The notes: generated by a model not told the origin, from the letters alone. A stretch of 18,153 nucleotides of DNA from DATLBY01 sp035526665 (GCA_035526665.1 DATLBY010000492.1:1-18153); one strand, 5' to 3'; counted from the first letter of the stretch, positions 1-11,238 are shown. Made by a program: numbers and translations.

Positions 1-1
1 G

Positions 2-2581
2 AATACCTACGTAGTGGACGGCGTGGAGGTCAACGACAACGTCAACGGCTTCCTGCCGCAGAACAATGCGCTGCCCTTTGAATTTGTGCAGGAGGTGCAG
101 GTGAAGAGCGCGGGATTTGAGGCCGAGTATGGCGGGGCGACCGGCGGAGTCATCAACGTCGCCACTCGCGGCGGTTCGAACGACTTTCATGGCCTGATCA
201 AAATCGAAGGCACGGGGAGCGGACTGAATTCGAGCGACCGGGGATACTATCAGGCGTCCTTTACGAACGCCAACGCCCCTGAGTTCTTCCGTCCAAAGAA
301 AGATGACTATTCACTCTGGTATCCGGGCGGTTCTTTAGGCGGGCGTCTCTGGAAGGACAAACTCTTCTTCTACGAAAGCTACATGCCTGAGATCGAGCAT
401 ACCGACAGGACAGTCGCCTATGCGGCAGGCTCCAGGACGTTTCAGCAGGATCGTTTGCGCCATTACCTGCTGAGCCGTCTCGACTGGAATCCCACGCAGC
501 GGATGCAGGTGTATGGAACGTGGACGTGGTCGCCGTCGAAGCGTTTGGGCAATCTCCCGTCGCGTGACGGACGGGCGGCGGCTCCGACAAACAACCAGGA
601 GATTCTCGGCGGATACACGCCGGCGCAAACCGCGACTACCGGCGTGACCATCGCGACCACTTCCCGGCTAGTGTTCACCGGGCGCTACGGGTACAAATAT
701 TTCAACAACAAGGATTCCAATTACGGTCTTCCCGGCCTGCCGTTTGTTTCGTATGTGAACTCCGCGATTGGAATTCCCGATGTCCCGGCCGAGTTTGCGG
801 CGGGACGGGGCTTCAGCAACGTAACCACTACTTCCAACACGGTGCGCGACATCACGGTGCGGCACAACGTGTATGCCGACGCGACTTATATCAGTACACT
901 TTTCGGACAGCAGCATACATTCAAGGCAGGATACAACCTGAGCCGCGCCACCGAAGACCTCTCGGTGGATTTCACGAACGGCGCATTTCAGCTGTTCTGG
1001 GGCGACACGTTTACCCGTGAGCCGTTCACGCCGGATCGCGGCAAATACGGCTACTACCTCTGGAACGATCAGCGCTCCTTCGGGAAGGTCGGCGGATACA
1101 ACCAGGGGTTCTATCTGCAGGATTCCTGGAGACCACGCAAGAACATCACCATGAACCTGGGCGTGCGGCTGGAGAATGAGCTGATCCCCGCATTCCGCAA
1201 GGAGTATAACGGAGTCAAACTCGAAGACAAACTAATCTCGTTTCCCTTCGGAGACAAAGTTGCGCCGCGGCTGGGCGCCGCCTGGGATATGTTCGGCGAT
1301 GGAAAGTGGAAGCTCAGCGGAAGCTTCGGCCTTTTCTACGACATCGTGAAGCTGTCGATGACGCAGAGCGCCACGGGAGCGAACATATTTTTTGTCAGCG
1401 CCTACAAGCTCGACAACCCGAATTACAATCTGCTGAGCAGCAAGAATCCCGGCGCTCTAGGCGCCTTGATCGGCTCCTACGATAACCGCAAGATTCTGAT
1501 TACTCCCGATGGCAAATGGGCGGGAATCAATAAAGATGTAAAGCCGTCCGCCTCACGCGAATTTACCGTCAGCCTCGACCATCAGCTCTCGAATCGCGTC
1601 GTGGCGGGCGTTCGCTACAGCCGCAAGGATCTGCTGCGCGCGCTGGAGGACATCAGCGTACTGGACGCAGCGGGCAACGAAACTCTCTTCCGCGACAATC
1701 CCGGCTTCGGGCGCACGCGCAGCGACGCGAACCATATTTTCGACGGCAAGACGCCGGACGGGCAGGAGTACCTGTTCCCAAGGGCGGTCCGCCAGTATGA
1801 TGGCGTCGAGTTCCGGATCCAGGGCCAGGCCCGGAGCCTCCAGTTCCTCACCTCGTACACCTGGAGCCGGCTCTATGGGAACTATGCCGGATTGTCGAAC
1901 TCGGACGAGGCCGGACGGTCCAATCCGAATCGCAGCCGCGCCTTCGACTCGCCCTATGAGTACTTCGATGCCTCGGGCAGCCAGCGCAACCAGCTTGGCC
2001 GGCTGGCCACAGATCGTCCACACACGTTCAAACTTTTCTCGTCATATGAGTTGAAGAGCAGGGTGGGGAGCACTACGCTGGGAGTCACGCAATACGCGCT
2101 CAGCGGCACTCCCGATTCCACCCAGTACATCTATCAGAATGCCTCCACGTTTCCGTTCGGCCGCGGCGATATGGGCCGGACGCCCGTGTATACGCAAACC
2201 GACCTGCTGCTGAGCCACACCATCAAGACTACCGAGAAGACGGCGATTCGCCTGGAGTTCGATGCCAGAAATCTGTTCAACCAGGCAGCGGTGATCTCCC
2301 GCAGTTTCCAGTTGAACCGCTCGGGCGCGGTGGATTCCAAAACTTTGCCGCTGCCTAAATTTTTCAGCGGCTACAATCCCTACGATTACATCAAGCTCGG
2401 GGGAGCGGTGCCGCTAAATCCGGTTTATGGATTGCCTGCGGGCGGGGCGGTGGGAGGGCTTGCGGGGCTGGCGCCGGTGCCGCTGGGCAGCCAGAGCAGC
2501 GCTTTTTCGGTGTACAATCCCAACTTCGGAGCCTACCAGGATGTGCGCGTGCTGCGACTGGGAGCCCGGTTTATTTTCTAG
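2..2581 (+). CDS. TonB-dependent receptor, Oar-like, 5'-truncated
   Basis: Outer-membrane beta-barrel for energised uptake of large or scarce nutrients, powered by TonB-ExbBD. The frame is open to the window edge, so the true start, the signal peptide, any carboxypeptidase-regulatory-like domain and the first part of the plug lie upstream; 859 residues remain. The first ~60 residues are the end of the plug domain: YVVDGVEVND, then QEVQVKSAGFEAEYGGATGG and a GGSNDFHG stretch, all typical of this family. The rest is barrel, with alternating aromatic strands and a C-terminal strand ending in phenylalanine (GARFIF), the usual signal for BAM insertion. A Gly/Ala/Pro-rich loop precedes the last strand. 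A mutarotase-fold protein follows after 18 bases, so the pair may be co-transcribed and the ligand may be a glycan; that is inference. Family assignment is firm, substrate unknown. Confidence 0.93.
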   Translation, partial: NTYVVDGVEVNDNVNGFLPQNNALPFEFVQEVQVKSAGFEAEYGGATGGVINVATRGGSNDFHGLIKIEGTGSGLNSSDRGYYQASFTNANAPEFFRPKKDDYSLWYPGGSLGGRLWKDKLFFYESYMPEIEHTDRTVAYAAGSRTFQQDRLRHYLLSRLDWNPTQRMQVYGTWTWSPSKRLGNLPSRDGRAAAPTNNQEILGGYTPAQTATTGVTIATTSRLVFTGRYGYKYFNNKDSNYGLPGLPFVSYVNSAIGIPDVPAEFAAGRGFSNVTTTSNTVRDITVRHNVYADATYISTLFGQQHTFKAGYNLSRATEDLSVDFTNGAFQLFWGDTFTREPFTPDRGKYGYYLWNDQRSFGKVGGYNQGFYLQDSWRPRKNITMNLGVRLENELIPAFRKEYNGVKLEDKLISFPFGDKVAPRLGAAWDMFGDGKWKLSGSFGLFYDIVKLSMTQSATGANIFFVSAYKLDNPNYNLLSSKNPGALGALIGSYDNRKILITPDGKWAGINKDVKPSASREFTVSLDHQLSNRVVAGVRYSRKDLLRALEDISVLDAAGNETLFRDNPGFGRTRSDANHIFDGKTPDGQEYLFPRAVRQYDGVEFRIQGQARSLQFLTSYTWSRLYGNYAGLSNSDEAGRSNPNRSRAFDSPYEYFDASGSQRNQLGRLATDRPHTFKLFSSYELKSRVGSTTLGVTQYALSGTPDSTQYIYQNASTFPFGRGDMGRTPVYTQTDLLLSHTIKTTEKTAIRLEFDARNLFNQAAVISRSFQLNRSGAVDSKTLPLPKFFSGYNPYDYIKLGGAVPLNPVYGLPAGGAVGGLAGLAPVPLGSQSSAFSVYNPNFGAYQDVRVLRLGARFIF

Positions 2582-2599
2582 GGAGCCGCGGCAAGTCAG

Positions 2600-3694
2600 A
2601 TGAACAAATCAGTGGGGATCGTGATGGCGGCAGTGGCGGGGCTCGCACTGCTGCACGCCGAGACGATGGTGAACGGTCGGCGCGCCATCATTCTGGAAGG
2701 CAAGGCGGCGAAGCTCATTCTAGACCTCGGCGGTGGGTCCCTGGTAGATTTCCATCTGCTGGATCACGGATTGAATCCTCTGGTCTGGGGTGAGAAGAGC
2801 TCCGATCCGAAGCCTCGCGAAATGGGTCATTTTATCTGTCTCGATCGCTGGGGGCCTCCCTCGGCGGCAGAGCAGAAGAACGGCATGATGTTCCATGGCG
2901 AAGCGACCCATGTCGACTGGAAGGAGACTGGCGCGCTGGTCCATGCGAGGGGACGCATGGAGGCCGCGGCCGGCGCTACTCTTCCCATGGCGGGACTGGC
3001 GATTCAGCGGCGGATTCGGCTGTTGGAAAATCAGCCGGTTTTCCGGGTGTCGGAGTCGGTGACCAACATCAACAAGCTTGGCCGGGTCTACAATCTGGTG
3101 GAGCACGCCACCATTGGCCCGCCCTTCCTGGAGACTTCCACGCTGGTCGATTCGAATGGGCGCAAGGGCTTCATGCAAAGCAGTCCCATGCCGAACCCGG
3201 AAGAGCCGGCAGTGATCTGGCCCCACGCTCTGAAGGACGGCCAGTCTATCAACATGCGGCGGCTGGCCGCCGATCCGGCGCCGAACGTGGTCTCCTACAC
3301 GATGGACGAGGAATACGGCTGGGTTACCGCGGGCAACCCGGCAAGAGGTCTGTTGCTGGGATACATATGGAAGACGGCCGAGTTTCCCTGGCTGAATCTT
3401 TGGCGGCACGTGGAGAATGGGAAGCCGCTGGCCCGAGGGCTGGAGTTCGGCACCACGGGTCTGCATCAACCCTATCCGGTGCTGGTTCGGAAGGGATCCA
3501 TTTTCGGGCGGCCGCTCTATTCCTATATCGACGCCAATGAGATGGTGACTCGTTCCTATATTGCATTTCTGGCAAAGATCCCAAGCGAGTTTCAGGGAGT
3601 GGAGCGGGTGATGCTGAAGGAGGGCAGGCTCAGCATCATTCCACGAGGAGGTCCGGAGCTCCACATGGAAATCGGGGATTTGCTGCGCGAGTAG
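2600..3694 (+). CDS. Secreted galactose-mutarotase-fold protein of unknown specificity
   Basis: A 364-residue protein with an N-terminal signal peptide (residues 1 to about 20: MNKS, hydrophobic core, then LLHA before the mature part). The body has features of the galactose mutarotase-like / aldose-1-epimerase-like fold: a start pattern of the type LILDLGGGSLVDFHL, a central IQRRIRLLENQPVFRVSE stretch and NLVEHATIGPPFLE, resembling the segment that carries a conserved His in aldose epimerases. I cannot place it in a named subfamily, and no catalytic pair can be assigned with certainty. It begins 18 bases after the TonB-dependent receptor, with a weak GGGAG about 14 bases before the ATG, so it is probably expressed from the receptor promoter and acts in the periplasm. 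It ends only 3 bases before the stop of the convergent glmM. A role in binding or isomerising a sugar is inference. Confidence 0.78.
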   Translation: MNKSVGIVMAAVAGLALLHAETMVNGRRAIILEGKAAKLILDLGGGSLVDFHLLDHGLNPLVWGEKSSDPKPREMGHFICLDRWGPPSAAEQKNGMMFHGEATHVDWKETGALVHARGRMEAAAGATLPMAGLAIQRRIRLLENQPVFRVSESVTNINKLGRVYNLVEHATIGPPFLETSTLVDSNGRKGFMQSSPMPNPEEPAVIWPHALKDGQSINMRRLAADPAPNVVSYTMDEEYGWVTAGNPARGLLLGYIWKTAEFPWLNLWRHVENGKPLARGLEFGTTGLHQPYPVLVRKGSIFGRPLYSYIDANEMVTRSYIAFLAKIPSEFQGVERVMLKEGRLSIIPRGGPELHMEIGDLLRE

Positions 3695-3697
3695 ATT

Positions 3698-5053
3698 TCA
3701 GGCGACGCCGAGTTCCGTGCGGATGGCCCCGGCAATGCGCCCGGCAAAGCGCTCCACCCGGTCCAGGTCGGGGCCTTCCACCATCACACGCGCCAGCGGT
3801 TCGGTGCCGGAGAATCGCACCAGAACGCGGCCGGCATCGCCGAAGCTCTCCTCGGCATCCCGGATCTCCTGCTGGACGGCAGGCAGATCGGCCAGCGGCT
3901 TCCTGGCGCCGATCCGCACGTTCACCAGAATCTGCGGGTAGATTTCCAGACTGCCGGTAAGCTGATCCAGACTCAATCCGGTCTTCTCCACAATGCTGAG
4001 CACCTGCAGCGCGGTCAGCAGCCCGTCCCCGGTGGTGGCAAATTCACGGAAGATGACGTGGCCCGATTGCTCGCCGCCCAGCAGAGCGCCGCGGCGGATC
4101 ATTTCCTCCAGAACGTACTTGTCTCCCACAGGCGTGCGCACCATGGAGATGCCGGCGCCTGAGAGAGCGCGCTCGAGGCCGAGGTTCGACATGACGGTTG
4201 CAATCACTACCGGCTCGCCATTAGAACCCTGCAACCGGCCGGCTTGCTGCAGCGCGTTGGCGGCAACTAGCAGCATACTATCGCCGTCGATCGTTTTGCC
4301 TGAACCGGAAACCAGGATGGCGCGGTCGGCATCGCCGTCGAAGGCAACACCAGCGTGTGCCCCCGCGCGCATCACAGCCTCACGCAAAGATTCGACGTGA
4401 AGCGCTCCACAATTCAAATTGATGTTCCGTCCAGTGGGTTCGCAATGGATCGCCAGCACCTCCGCGCCCAGGCGGCGAAAGAGCTCCGGCCCGAGGTAGG
4501 AAGCAGCGCCGTTCGCACAGTCCAGGACTACTTTCTTTCCGGGGAACGTCACCGCGATAGTGGACACGAGATAGTCGAGATAGGCGCGATCGAGCCCCTC
4601 ATCCACGCTGAGCGGCAGGGGCGACGGCTCCAGCCCGCCGGCGATGGCTGCGAAGATGTCGTTTTCCAGCAGGTGTTCTTCACTGTCCGGCAGCTTAAAT
4701 CCCGAGTGATCGAACACTTTGATCCCGTTATCGTGATATGGATTGTGCGAGGCGGAGATCATCACGCCCGCGACGAAACTACTGGTTCGCGTCAGATAGG
4801 CCACTCCGGGGGTGGTGATCAATCCAGCGAACCGCGTCCTGACTCCGTGCCGCTCCAAACCGCCGGCAACCTCAGCCGCGAGCCAGGGGCCGGATTCTCG
4901 GGTATCCATTCCAATCAGCACTTCCGGAGCTTCCGCGTGCTGCCTGGACCACCTTCCGAGAGCATTGCCGACCGCGTGGGCTGTTTTCCGGTCGAGTGGA
5001 AATTCGCCGGCGATCCCGCGGATTCCATCGGTGCCGAACAATTGTCGTGGCAT
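3698..5053 (-). CDS. glmM: Phosphoglucosamine mutase
   Basis: Interconverts glucosamine-6-phosphate and glucosamine-1-phosphate in the cytoplasm, the step before GlmU in UDP-GlcNAc synthesis for peptidoglycan and LPS. The 451-residue length is normal for GlmM. All family marks are visible: N-terminal GTDGIRG (residues 7-13), the phosphoserine loop MISASHNP with catalytic Ser102, the metal-binding DGDADR at 239-244, and the C-terminal phosphate-binding RFSGTEP near residue 413. It is the last gene of a cdaA-cdaR-glmM operon, starting 11 bases after the cdaR stop. The SD is weak (AAGGA about 15 bases upstream), so translation may depend on coupling to cdaR. The same gene order is known in Firmicutes, where GlmM binds and restrains CdaA; a similar contact here is inference. 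Confidence 0.97.
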   Translation of the reverse strand: MPRQLFGTDGIRGIAGEFPLDRKTAHAVGNALGRWSRQHAEAPEVLIGMDTRESGPWLAAEVAGGLERHGVRTRFAGLITTPGVAYLTRTSSFVAGVMISASHNPYHDNGIKVFDHSGFKLPDSEEHLLENDIFAAIAGGLEPSPLPLSVDEGLDRAYLDYLVSTIAVTFPGKKVVLDCANGAASYLGPELFRRLGAEVLAIHCEPTGRNINLNCGALHVESLREAVMRAGAHAGVAFDGDADRAILVSGSGKTIDGDSMLLVAANALQQAGRLQGSNGEPVVIATVMSNLGLERALSGAGISMVRTPVGDKYVLEEMIRRGALLGGEQSGHVIFREFATTGDGLLTALQVLSIVEKTGLSLDQLTGSLEIYPQILVNVRIGARKPLADLPAVQQEIRDAEESFGDAGRVLVRFSGTEPLARVMVEGPDLDRVERFAGRIAGAIRTELGVA

Positions 5054-5064
5054 CTAAGGTGTAG

Positions 5065-5724
5065 TTATTCCTTGGAAGGTATTTTCTCCAGCATTACGTG
5101 GACGGATACCACGACAGGCGAAGATTCGAAGCTGACCTGCGGATCGGGAGCGAAGACGCTGGTACGGAACTCCGCGTTTCCCACGGTAGAACTGATATCG
5201 ATTGGATCTGTCTGTGCGCTGCTCAATGGGGAGACACGGCTTTCCGGGCCCGTGATGCGCAGGTGATTCGGCATCACGGAGAGACCGGCAATCCGGTATC
5301 CAACGGGCGGCGCGCTGCCGAGCCGGGGCTCCACCGCGATGTCTTTGGACACGCGTTTTTCAAAGCGAAGCCGTATTTGAGAAGGCACTACCCGCGTCAC
5401 AATCACGCCCGGGGGAAGATTGATATCCGACTCTTGCAGCGTGAACGTCTGCTCCCCGGCAGTGGAGACCCCCGCCAGGTCGAGAACAATGGAAGCGGAG
5501 GCCAGGCCGGCTGGCTTCAAACGATTGGCAGGCCCCCGGACCTTCAAGTAAAAGTGCTCGATGGTATCGGGGGTGATCTCCAGGTCCTTCGGCACATTCT
5601 TATATTGCACGGGAGCGGGAATGGAAGCCGCCATCTCCGACTCGCCAACCAGCATGAACCAGAGTGTGGTGGCGAGGGCGAGCGCGAACAGCTTCCAGCC
5701 GATGTTATCCGTCAATATGCGCAT
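5065..5724 (-). CDS. cdaR: CdaA regulatory protein, YbbR-domain protein
   Basis: A membrane-anchored regulator of the diadenylate cyclase CdaA. The 219-residue protein starts with a short cytoplasmic end and a single membrane helix (about residues 9-26, WKLFALALATTLWFMLV). Two extracytoplasmic YbbR repeats follow, with the typical VQYKNVPKDLEI and FYLKVRGP motifs in the first and VGYRIAGLSVMPNHLRITGP in the second. In Firmicutes CdaR usually has more YbbR repeats, so this is a short version. Its ATG lies inside the 3' end of cdaA, overlapping by 20 bases, which suggests translational coupling. Assignment rests on the domain and on its place between cdaA and glmM. Confidence 0.9.
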   Translation of the reverse strand: MRILTDNIGWKLFALALATTLWFMLVGESEMAASIPAPVQYKNVPKDLEITPDTIEHFYLKVRGPANRLKPAGLASASIVLDLAGVSTAGEQTFTLQESDINLPPGVIVTRVVPSQIRLRFEKRVSKDIAVEPRLGSAPPVGYRIAGLSVMPNHLRITGPESRVSPLSSAQTDPIDISSTVGNAEFRTSVFAPDPQVSFESSPVVVSVHVMLEKIPSKE

Positions 5725-6550
5725 CGTGAGCCGCCTGTCTGCCCAATTCCGCCTGCTTCAACGCGTCGCGATAGGGGGACGAACGGCGTTTATGAATCAG
5801 GTGTTCGGCGATTCGTTCCTCCAGCCGGCGTGGAGTCACATCAATTTCCAGTTCGCCAAAGGCCGCAACCGAAATATTCCCAGTCTCCTCCGAGACGATC
5901 AAAGCAATACAGTCGGTCTCCTCGGTAACTCCAATGCCGGCTCGATGCCGGGTACCCAACTCGCGGGCGAGCGCCGGCTTGACGCTCAGCGGGAGAAAGC
6001 AGGCCGCCGCCGCGATGCGGTTGTTCTGCACAATTACCGCACCATCGTGCAACGCGCTGCCATCCTGGAAGATGGAAAGCAACAGGTCGCGGGAAAGGGT
6101 GGCATCCAGCAGGACACCGCTTTCGATAAATGTGCGAAGACCGATATCGCGCTCGAGAACAACCAGCGCACCGGTCTTTTGCTGGGCGAGCTGCGTGAGC
6201 GCCAGAACCATTTCGTCGGCGAACTCGCGCTTCTTCAAGCTACCCCCGAGAGTCATCCAGCGGCGGCGGCCAATTTGCGCGAGTACCCTGCGTATTTCCG
6301 ATTGGAACATGACGATCAGCGCAAAAGGCGCGTAAGGCGCGGCCATTTCGAGGACACTGCGGAGAAGCTCGAGTTTGAAGACCACCGACGCGGCATAAAT
6401 GAATACGAGGATCAGCGCCCCATTCAGGATGTGAGCTGCCCGGCGCCCCCGGACAATCATCAGGAACTGGTAAATGAGAAACGCAACGATGAGGATGTCT
6501 ACGATTGAGACTAACGTAGGTCGCGGCAATGTGGCCAGTTCGGGCGTCAA
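5705..6550 (-). CDS. cdaA: Diadenylate cyclase (c-di-AMP synthase)
   Basis: Makes the second messenger c-di-AMP from two ATP. The 281-residue protein has three N-terminal membrane helices (about 14-33, 41-58 and 70-84), then a cytoplasmic DisA_N/DAC domain with both signature motifs intact: DGA (169-171, in LHDGAVIV) and GTRHR (199-203). The SEETGNISVA stretch is also typical. The chosen start is a TTG, supported by an AGGA six bases upstream on the minus strand (6557-6560). The C-terminus runs past the usual end into a charged tail overlapping cdaR. It is the first gene of cdaA-cdaR-glmM and divergent from the glycoside hydrolase at 6624. c-di-AMP typically controls potassium and osmolyte balance and cell-wall stability. 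Confidence 0.95.
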   Translation of the reverse strand: MTPELATLPRPTLVSIVDILIVAFLIYQFLMIVRGRRAAHILNGALILVFIYAASVVFKLELLRSVLEMAAPYAPFALIVMFQSEIRRVLAQIGRRRWMTLGGSLKKREFADEMVLALTQLAQQKTGALVVLERDIGLRTFIESGVLLDATLSRDLLLSIFQDGSALHDGAVIVQNNRIAAAACFLPLSVKPALARELGTRHRAGIGVTEETDCIALIVSEETGNISVAAFGELEIDVTPRRLEERIAEHLIHKRRSSPYRDALKQAELGRQAAHDAHIDG

Positions 6551-6623
6551 TTTGAGTCCTAGAATACAGTATCAATAACAAGAGTCTGACACCACGATGC
6601 GGGTAGGAGGCACCCAACAGGCG
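6551..6623. promoter_or_regulatory. Divergent control region between cdaA and the GH63-type gene
   Basis: About 70 bases separate the two divergent starts, so both promoters must be packed here or extend into the coding ends. Visible elements are AGGA at 6557-6560 read on the minus strand (SD of cdaA), a -10-like TAGAAT at 6560-6565 on the plus strand, and AGGAGG at 6605-6610 on the plus strand (SD of the downstream gene). I find no convincing -35 box at 17 bases from the TAGAAT, so the promoter call is weak while the SD calls are good. Confidence 0.4.
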
Positions 6624-9269
6624 ATGGCAAGTTCCATGATGCGCGTGACCGCGGAAGACCTCCGCCTTTTGGAATCCCGAGAGCGCTCGGCTCATTGGAA
6701 GCGCTGGGGCCCTTATCTAAGCGAAAGGGCCTGGGGCACAGTCAGAGAAGACTATAGTCCGTACGGCGCCACCTGGGATTATTTTCCCCATGAGCATGCC
6801 CGCTCGCGCGCTTACCGCTGGAATGAAGACGGGCTGGGCGGCATCTGCGACCGTCATCAGCGGATCTGTTTCGCGCTGGCACTCTGGAATGGACGCGACC
6901 CAATCCTAAAGGAGAGGCTCTTCGGCTTGAATGGCGAGGAAGGTAACCACGGAGAGGACGTCAAGGAATGCTACTACTACCTGGACAGTACACCCACCCA
7001 CTCGTACATGAAGTACTTGTACAAGTATCCGCAGCGCGCTTACCCGTATGAGCAGCTTGTCCGTGAGAATGCACGCCGCGGCAAACACGATCCCGAGTTT
7101 GAAATCGAAGACACCGGAGTATTTGAGGATAGCCGCTATTTTGACGTGCTGATTGAGTATGCGAAAAGCGCTCCTGAAACCATGGCGATCCGGATTACCG
7201 TCGCCAACCGGGGAAGCGAAGCAGCCACGCTGCACCTGCTGCCGACACTTTGGTTTCGCAACAGGTGGTCCTGGCATCACGAGGAGACGCGGCCTGAGAT
7301 TCGAGCCGGTGAGGGTGCTTCCTTTGTGTTGACCGACCCGCATTACGGTAAGCGATGGTTGACCTGCAGCGATGAGCCTGAACTTCTATTCACAGAAAAC
7401 GAAACCAATTACCTGCGTCTTTTTGGCGGACCCGCCGGCTCGCCTTACGTGAAGGATTCCTTTCACGATTATGTGATTCACAACGATCGCGATGCCGTCA
7501 ATCCTGCCCGTACCGGCACTAAAGCTGCCGCGCATTACAGGTTCGAGCTGGCCGGAAATTCCTCCACAACCGTATATTTATGCCTGTCTGACGATCACCG
7601 CATGGCAGAGCCATTGTGGATGGAGCCGGCCTTCGCCGATCGTATTCGCGAAGCCGATGAGTTTTACGACTCCGTCATTCCGGCCGGGCTGTCCGGCGAT
7701 GCCCGCAATGTGATGCGGCAGGCGTTTGGCGGGATGATGTGGTCCAAGCAGTTTTACCACTACGTGGTGAAGGACTGGCTGGACGGCGATTCCGGTATGC
7801 CTCCTCCTCCGCCAGAGCGGCGCAACGGAAGGAACCAGGACTGGAAGCACGTGTTCAACGCCGATGTGATTTCCATGCCGGACAAATGGGAGTACCCTTG
7901 GTACGCCTCCTGGGACCTGGCCTTCCATTGCCTTGCGATTTCACTGATCGATGCCGATTTTGCCAAGGAGCAGCTGGTACTGATGCTCCGCGAATGGTAC
8001 ATGCATCCGAACGGGCAGATGCCCGCGTATGAGTGGGCGCTGGGGGACGTGAATCCTCCCGTACACGCTTGGGCAGCGCTGCGGGTCTACAAAATCGAGA
8101 AGAAGCGAACGGGCAAGGGAGACCGTATGTTCCTGGAGCGCATCTTCCATAAGCTGCTGCTCAATTTCACCTGGTGGGTGAACCGCAAGGATTCGGAGGG
8201 CAACAATATCTTCGACGGAGGATTTCTTGGGCTCGACAATATAGGCATCTTTGACCGGAGCAAGCCGCTGCCCACCGGAGGTCACATGGAGCAGGCCGAT
8301 GGCACTGGCTGGATGGCGGCATATACGCTGAACCTGCTCGCCATCGCCATGGAGCTGGCCGGTGAAGATGCCACTTATGAAGACGTCGCCAGCAAATTCT
8401 GGGAGCATTTTCTGTACATCGCCGACGCCATCACCCGGCTGGGCGACGACGGATGCGCGCTCTGGGACGAGCAGGATGCCTTTTTCTACGACGCGGTGCA
8501 TCTGCCGGACGGCGGCCGTCTAAACGTGAAAATCCGATCGATGGTCGGTTTGATTCCTTTATTGGCCGTGGAAACGCTGGACGCCGATGTGATCGACCGT
8601 CTGCCCGGCTTCAAACGGCGGATGGAATGGTTTCTGCGGAACCGGACCGACCTGACGTCCAATGTGGCTTGCATGCGAACGCCCGGCAGGCTGGGCCGCC
8701 GCCTGTTATCGATCGTGAATCCCGACCAGTTGCGGAGTGTGCTGCGAGTGATGCTGGATGAGGCGGAGTTCCTGTCCGGTTTTGGAATCCGTTCGCTGTC
8801 GCGCCGGCATCAGGAGCACCCTTTCGTGCTCCAATTCGATGGAGTGGAGCATAGCGTCTTCTACGATCCGGCAGAGTCCACGACGGGACTATTCGGAGGA
8901 AACTCGAACTGGCGCGGGCCGATCTGGGTTCCGGTGAATTACCTGTTGATTGAATCGCTGCAGAAGTACCACTACTACTTTGGTGATGAGTTTACCGTGG
9001 AGTTTCCGTCCGGCTCGGGAACGCAGCTCCATCTGGGAGATATTGCCGCTGAGCTGTCTCGCCGGCTGACTCGCATCTTTCTGCGCGATGAGGCCGGGGC
9101 GCGCCCGGTGAACGGCTCCAACGCCTGGTACAAAGACGACCCCCACTGGCGGGACCTGGTCACATTTTACGAATACTTTCACGGAGACACGGGCGCGGGA
9201 CTGGGCGCGAGTCATCAAACCGGCTGGACGGGTCTAGTGGCGAAATTACTCCAACAAAGCGGCGAATAG
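6624..9269 (+). CDS. MGH1-like / GH63-family glycoside hydrolase (glucosidase)
   Basis: A large cytoplasmic (alpha/alpha)6-barrel glycoside hydrolase related to GH63 glucosidases, expected to act on alpha-glucosides or glucosylated compounds; the true substrate is not known. The start region matches the bacterial family (SAHWKRWGPYLSERAWGTVR, then ARSRAYRWNEDGLGG and LKERLFGL). The barrel carries WDLAFH near residue 430, GDVNPPVHAW, and NWRGPIW at about 762-768, equivalent to the YWRGPIW motif of GH63. There is no signal peptide. I chose the ATG at 6624 because AGGAGG lies 13 bases upstream; an in-frame ATG at 6597 has no good SD and would add nine residues, and ATGs at 6636 and 6639 are also possible. 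Length is about 881 residues. acs follows 37 bases later on the same strand; a functional link is not evident. Confidence 0.9.
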   Translation: MASSMMRVTAEDLRLLESRERSAHWKRWGPYLSERAWGTVREDYSPYGATWDYFPHEHARSRAYRWNEDGLGGICDRHQRICFALALWNGRDPILKERLFGLNGEEGNHGEDVKECYYYLDSTPTHSYMKYLYKYPQRAYPYEQLVRENARRGKHDPEFEIEDTGVFEDSRYFDVLIEYAKSAPETMAIRITVANRGSEAATLHLLPTLWFRNRWSWHHEETRPEIRAGEGASFVLTDPHYGKRWLTCSDEPELLFTENETNYLRLFGGPAGSPYVKDSFHDYVIHNDRDAVNPARTGTKAAAHYRFELAGNSSTTVYLCLSDDHRMAEPLWMEPAFADRIREADEFYDSVIPAGLSGDARNVMRQAFGGMMWSKQFYHYVVKDWLDGDSGMPPPPPERRNGRNQDWKHVFNADVISMPDKWEYPWYASWDLAFHCLAISLIDADFAKEQLVLMLREWYMHPNGQMPAYEWALGDVNPPVHAWAALRVYKIEKKRTGKGDRMFLERIFHKLLLNFTWWVNRKDSEGNNIFDGGFLGLDNIGIFDRSKPLPTGGHMEQADGTGWMAAYTLNLLAIAMELAGEDATYEDVASKFWEHFLYIADAITRLGDDGCALWDEQDAFFYDAVHLPDGGRLNVKIRSMVGLIPLLAVETLDADVIDRLPGFKRRMEWFLRNRTDLTSNVACMRTPGRLGRRLLSIVNPDQLRSVLRVMLDEAEFLSGFGIRSLSRRHQEHPFVLQFDGVEHSVFYDPAESTTGLFGGNSNWRGPIWVPVNYLLIESLQKYHYYFGDEFTVEFPSGSGTQLHLGDIAAELSRRLTRIFLRDEAGARPVNGSNAWYKDDPHWRDLVTFYEYFHGDTGAGLGASHQTGWTGLVAKLLQQSGE

Positions 9270-9306
9270 AGATTGCCGTCCGGCTTAGTTGTAAAATTGC
9301 AGAACA

Positions 9307-11238
<1,932 letters not shown>

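Noticed and set aside
1553..2023. 156-codon open frame on the minus strand inside the TonB-dependent receptor gene
   Set aside because: Shadow of a clear beta-barrel coding region.
2720..3664. 314-codon open frame on the minus strand across the mutarotase-fold gene
   Set aside because: The plus-strand protein has a signal peptide and fold motifs; the antisense product, rich in His, Arg and Gln, resembles nothing known.
4355..5266. 303-codon open frame on the plus strand across glmM
   Set aside because: It lies opposite glmM, whose catalytic motifs are all intact; the translated product has no recognisable domain and looks like a GC-rich antisense shadow.
5561..6508. 315-codon open frame on the plus strand across cdaA and cdaR
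   Set aside because: Antisense to two confidently identified genes, with low-complexity composition and no domain.
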